The notes beneath the pieces were generated by a model, which was not told the DNA's origin, made no database searches, and worked only from the letters and a program-made list of their open reading frames with translations. Shown here piece by piece: positions 5,170 to 6,962 of a stretch of 6,962 bases of DNA; positions within the stretch are counted from its first letter, which is position 1, and each line of letters starts with the position of its first letter. The stretch comes from Domibacillus sp. (lineage in GTDB: Bacteria; Bacillota; Bacilli; Bacillales; Domibacillaceae). Position numbers and translations under genes: made by a program. The stretch is taken from NCBI GenBank assembly GCA_031177795.1, contig JAPSKG010000119.1, positions 1 to 6,962 of the forward strand, in the 5' to 3' direction.

Positions 5170-6351
5170 TTAGCTGATCATTTCAAATACACCTGCGGCT
5201 CCCATTCCGCCCCCGATGCACATGGTGACGATCCCAAACTGTTGTTTGCGTCGTTTTAATTCATGCAGTAAAGACAGCGTCAGCTTTGTGCCTGTGCAGC
5301 CAAGTGGATGCCCAAGTGCTATAGCACCGCCATTTACATTTACGAGGCTTTCATCAAGCCCAAGTTCACGAATTACTTGAATAGACTGGGAAGCAAAGGC
5401 CTCATTCAGCTCAAACAAATCAATATCAGACAGCTCAAGCCCGGCGAGCTGAAGCGCTTTAGGAACAGCAGCTACAGGGCCCACACCCATAATTTCCGGC
5501 GGCACTCCCCCAACAGCAAAGGAGCGAAACTTTGCCAGCGGTTTTAAGCCAAGTGATTTGGCTTTTTCCCATTCCATCACCATAACTGCTGCAGCACCAT
5601 CCGATGTTTGTGAGGCGTTCCCCGCTGTTACTGAACCTGTGGCTGAAAAAGCCGGCCGCAGATTTGCGAGGCTTTCCATTGACGTGTCAAATCGAACCCC
5701 TTCATCTACAGCAAATGTCACTTGAGTTTCTTTAAGCTTGTAGTCACTCCCAATGTGCTTAAATAAAACTTCTACCGGCACAATTTCATCGGCAAACTTT
5801 AAACTCTCGATAGCCCGGCTAGCTTTTTCATGGCTTTGTACAGCAAACGCATCTTGTTCTTTTCTTGTTATGCCATATTTTTTAGCTACCTCTTCAGCTG
5901 TATGGCCCATTGACATATAGTATTCCGGCATGTTTTCTGCTATTTTCACATTTGGCCGCGCCACATGTCCCATCATGGGAACTAAGCTCATGGATTCGGC
6001 TCCGCCAGCAATGATTGTCTCAGCTTGCCCGAGCATAATGCGTTCTGCCGCATACGCAATCGACTGAAGCCCGGATGCGCAATAGCGGTTAATGGTAATG
6101 GCCGGCACATCATGCGGAAGTCCTGCAAGCGCCCCGATATTACGTGCCATATTCAGTCCTTGCTCTGCTTCAGGCATTGCACATCCAATAATTAAGTCAT
6201 CTATTTTCCCCTCATATTGCCCGGCCCGTTTTATTGTTTCTTTTACAACAAGCGCGCCAAGATCATCCGGACGCGTGTAGCGCAGTGTTCCTTTTTTGGC
6301 TTTTCCGACCGGTGTGCGCGCTCCTGCCACGATAACCGCTTCTTTCATCAT
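5170..6351 (-). CDS. fadA: Acetyl-CoA acyltransferase (3-ketoacyl-CoA thiolase) FadA
   Basis: Thiolase of beta-oxidation: it cleaves 3-ketoacyl-CoA with CoA to acetyl-CoA and a shortened acyl-CoA. The 393 residues contain all active-site elements: nucleophile Cys91 in NRYCASGLQS, Asn316 in NEAFA, His348 in GHPLG and the proton-exchanging Cys378 in MCIGGGMG. The start AVIVAGARTPVG and the length are typical of thiolases. Two adjacent ATG codons (6351 and 6348) follow AAAGGAG by 6 and 9 bases; either could be used. It lies 11 bp after fadN and 14 bp before fadE, so the three genes are one operon. Context in a fad operon favours the degradative thiolase over a biosynthetic acetoacetyl-CoA thiolase. 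B. subtilis counterpart: fadA (yusK). Confidence 0.96.
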   Translation of the reverse strand: MMKEAVIVAGARTPVGKAKKGTLRYTRPDDLGALVVKETIKRAGQYEGKIDDLIIGCAMPEAEQGLNMARNIGALAGLPHDVPAITINRYCASGLQSIAYAAERIMLGQAETIIAGGAESMSLVPMMGHVARPNVKIAENMPEYYMSMGHTAEEVAKKYGITRKEQDAFAVQSHEKASRAIESLKFADEIVPVEVLFKHIGSDYKLKETQVTFAVDEGVRFDTSMESLANLRPAFSATGSVTAGNASQTSDGAAAVMVMEWEKAKSLGLKPLAKFRSFAVGGVPPEIMGVGPVAAVPKALQLAGLELSDIDLFELNEAFASQSIQVIRELGLDESLVNVNGGAIALGHPLGCTGTKLTLSLLHELKRRKQQFGIVTMCIGGGMGAAGVFEMIS

Positions 6352-6362
6352 TCTTCTCTCCT

Positions 6363-6962
6363 TTAATTCCGAAGTGGTTTTCCTTTCACAAGCATGTGCT
6401 GCATGCGCTGCTGTGTTTTTGGCATCGATACAAGCTCCAGAAACGCTTCTCGCTCCAATTCCAGTAAATATTGTTCATCAACTTCTGTTCCAAACGGAAC
6501 ACCCCCGCCAGCAATGACCCAGGCCAGCTTTTTGGCGATCGTTAAATCATGGTCAGAAATAAAGCCGGATTTGTGCATAAACTGCGCTCCTGTTAACAAA
6601 GCGGCATACCCTGTTTCACCTGTAACAGGAATTTTTTTCCGAATGGGTGCTTTATATCCTGAAGCTGCCAAATGGAGCGCCGCTTGTTTTGCTTCATATA
6701 AAAGATAGTCTTCATTCATGCTAATGCCGTCTGATCGATACAAAAAGTTGTTTTCACGTGCTTCGGCTGCAGATGTTGATACGCTGGCTTTAGCAATGGT
6801 TTCAAATACTTTTGTGGCAACTGCTTGCAAATCCAGTTTGACGCCTGGCGCTGTTTGGTTTAAATGGCGAATGTAAAGCTCCTTATTGCCCCCGCCTCCT
6901 GGTATAAGGCCTACACCCGTTTCAACAAGGCCCATGTACGTTTCATGGGCAGCTTGAATATG
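6363..6962 (-). CDS. fadN: 3-hydroxyacyl-CoA dehydrogenase/enoyl-CoA hydratase FadN, C-terminal part (cut by window edge)
   Basis: Bifunctional beta-oxidation enzyme that hydrates enoyl-CoA and oxidises the 3-hydroxyacyl-CoA. The frame is open to the window edge, giving 199 C-terminal residues of a protein of nearly 800 in B. subtilis (yusL). The visible part begins in the crotonase (hydratase) domain: HETYMGLVETGVGLIPGGGG near residues 6-25 of the fragment is the family block with the conserved Glu and glycine-rich loop. The tail ends SMPKTQQRMQHMLVKGKPLRN-like, as in FadN/FadB proteins of Bacilli. The NAD-binding dehydrogenase domain must lie outside the window. The internal ATG at 6935 is not a start, since the conserved block continues above it. 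It is followed after 11 bp by fadA. The operon promoter is not in view. Confidence 0.93.
   Translation of the reverse strand, partial: HIQAAHETYMGLVETGVGLIPGGGGNKELYIRHLNQTAPGVKLDLQAVATKVFETIAKASVSTSAAEARENNFLYRSDGISMNEDYLLYEAKQAALHLAASGYKAPIRKKIPVTGETGYAALLTGAQFMHKSGFISDHDLTIAKKLAWVIAGGGVPFGTEVDEQYLLELEREAFLELVSMPKTQQRMQHMLVKGKPLRN

Noticed and set aside
5156..6362. FadR or catabolite (cre) operators in the gaps of the fad operon
   Set aside because: The 11- and 14-bp gaps hold only ribosome sites; the operon control region would lie upstream of fadN, outside the window.
6296..6708. Plus-strand open frames opposite fadA and fadN (6296-6517 and 6394-6708)
   Set aside because: They overlap each other and two conserved genes and carry no recognisable motif.
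1..6962. Mobile element, CRISPR, toxin-antitoxin or defence system
   Set aside because: No transposase, integrase, long inverted repeat, regularly spaced repeat or defence-type gene is seen; the gene order is that of conserved Bacillus core chromosome.

Overview
The window is a stretch of low-GC Firmicutes chromosome, almost certainly from a member of the Bacillaceae. This rests on gene content and order: it matches, gene for gene with two apparent gaps, the yus region of Bacillus subtilis (metP-metN ... yusE-yusF ... gcvH-yusI-fadE-fadA-fadN). Strong GGAGG-type ribosome binding sites and a classical S-box leader agree with this. Protein sequences look diverged enough that I would not name a species or genus. 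Every gene is on the minus strand, so transcription runs from high to low coordinates.

Read in the direction of transcription there are four blocks. (1) 6962-3389: the end of fadN, then complete fadA and fadE, spaced 11 and 14 bp apart. This is a fatty acid beta-oxidation operon closed by a strong hairpin terminator at 3351-3383. (2) 3280-2475: yusI (Spx/ArsC-like CxxC protein) and gcvH (lipoyl carrier protein), followed by a hairpin terminator at 2444-2467. (3) 2378-1725: yusF (small Toprim protein) and yusE (thioredoxin-like protein), only 6 bp apart and probably translationally coupled. (4) 1685-1: a sigma-A type promoter, a SAM-I (S-box) riboswitch with antiterminator and terminator, then metN and the first 144 codons of metI/metP. 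These encode the ATPase and permease of a methionine ABC importer.

The metN and metI products form one transporter whose synthesis should be shut off when S-adenosylmethionine is plentiful. The fad genes supply dehydrogenation (FadE), hydration/second dehydrogenation (FadN) and thiolysis (FadA) of acyl-CoA. GcvH stands alone without gcvT or gcvP, consistent with its known second role in Bacillus as a lipoyl donor for 2-oxoacid dehydrogenases. YusI, YusF and YusE have recognisable folds but no role I can assign.

I found no mobile element, CRISPR array, tRNA, rRNA or undescribed multi-gene system. The most informative non-coding structure is the metN leader. The region looks like conserved core chromosome.
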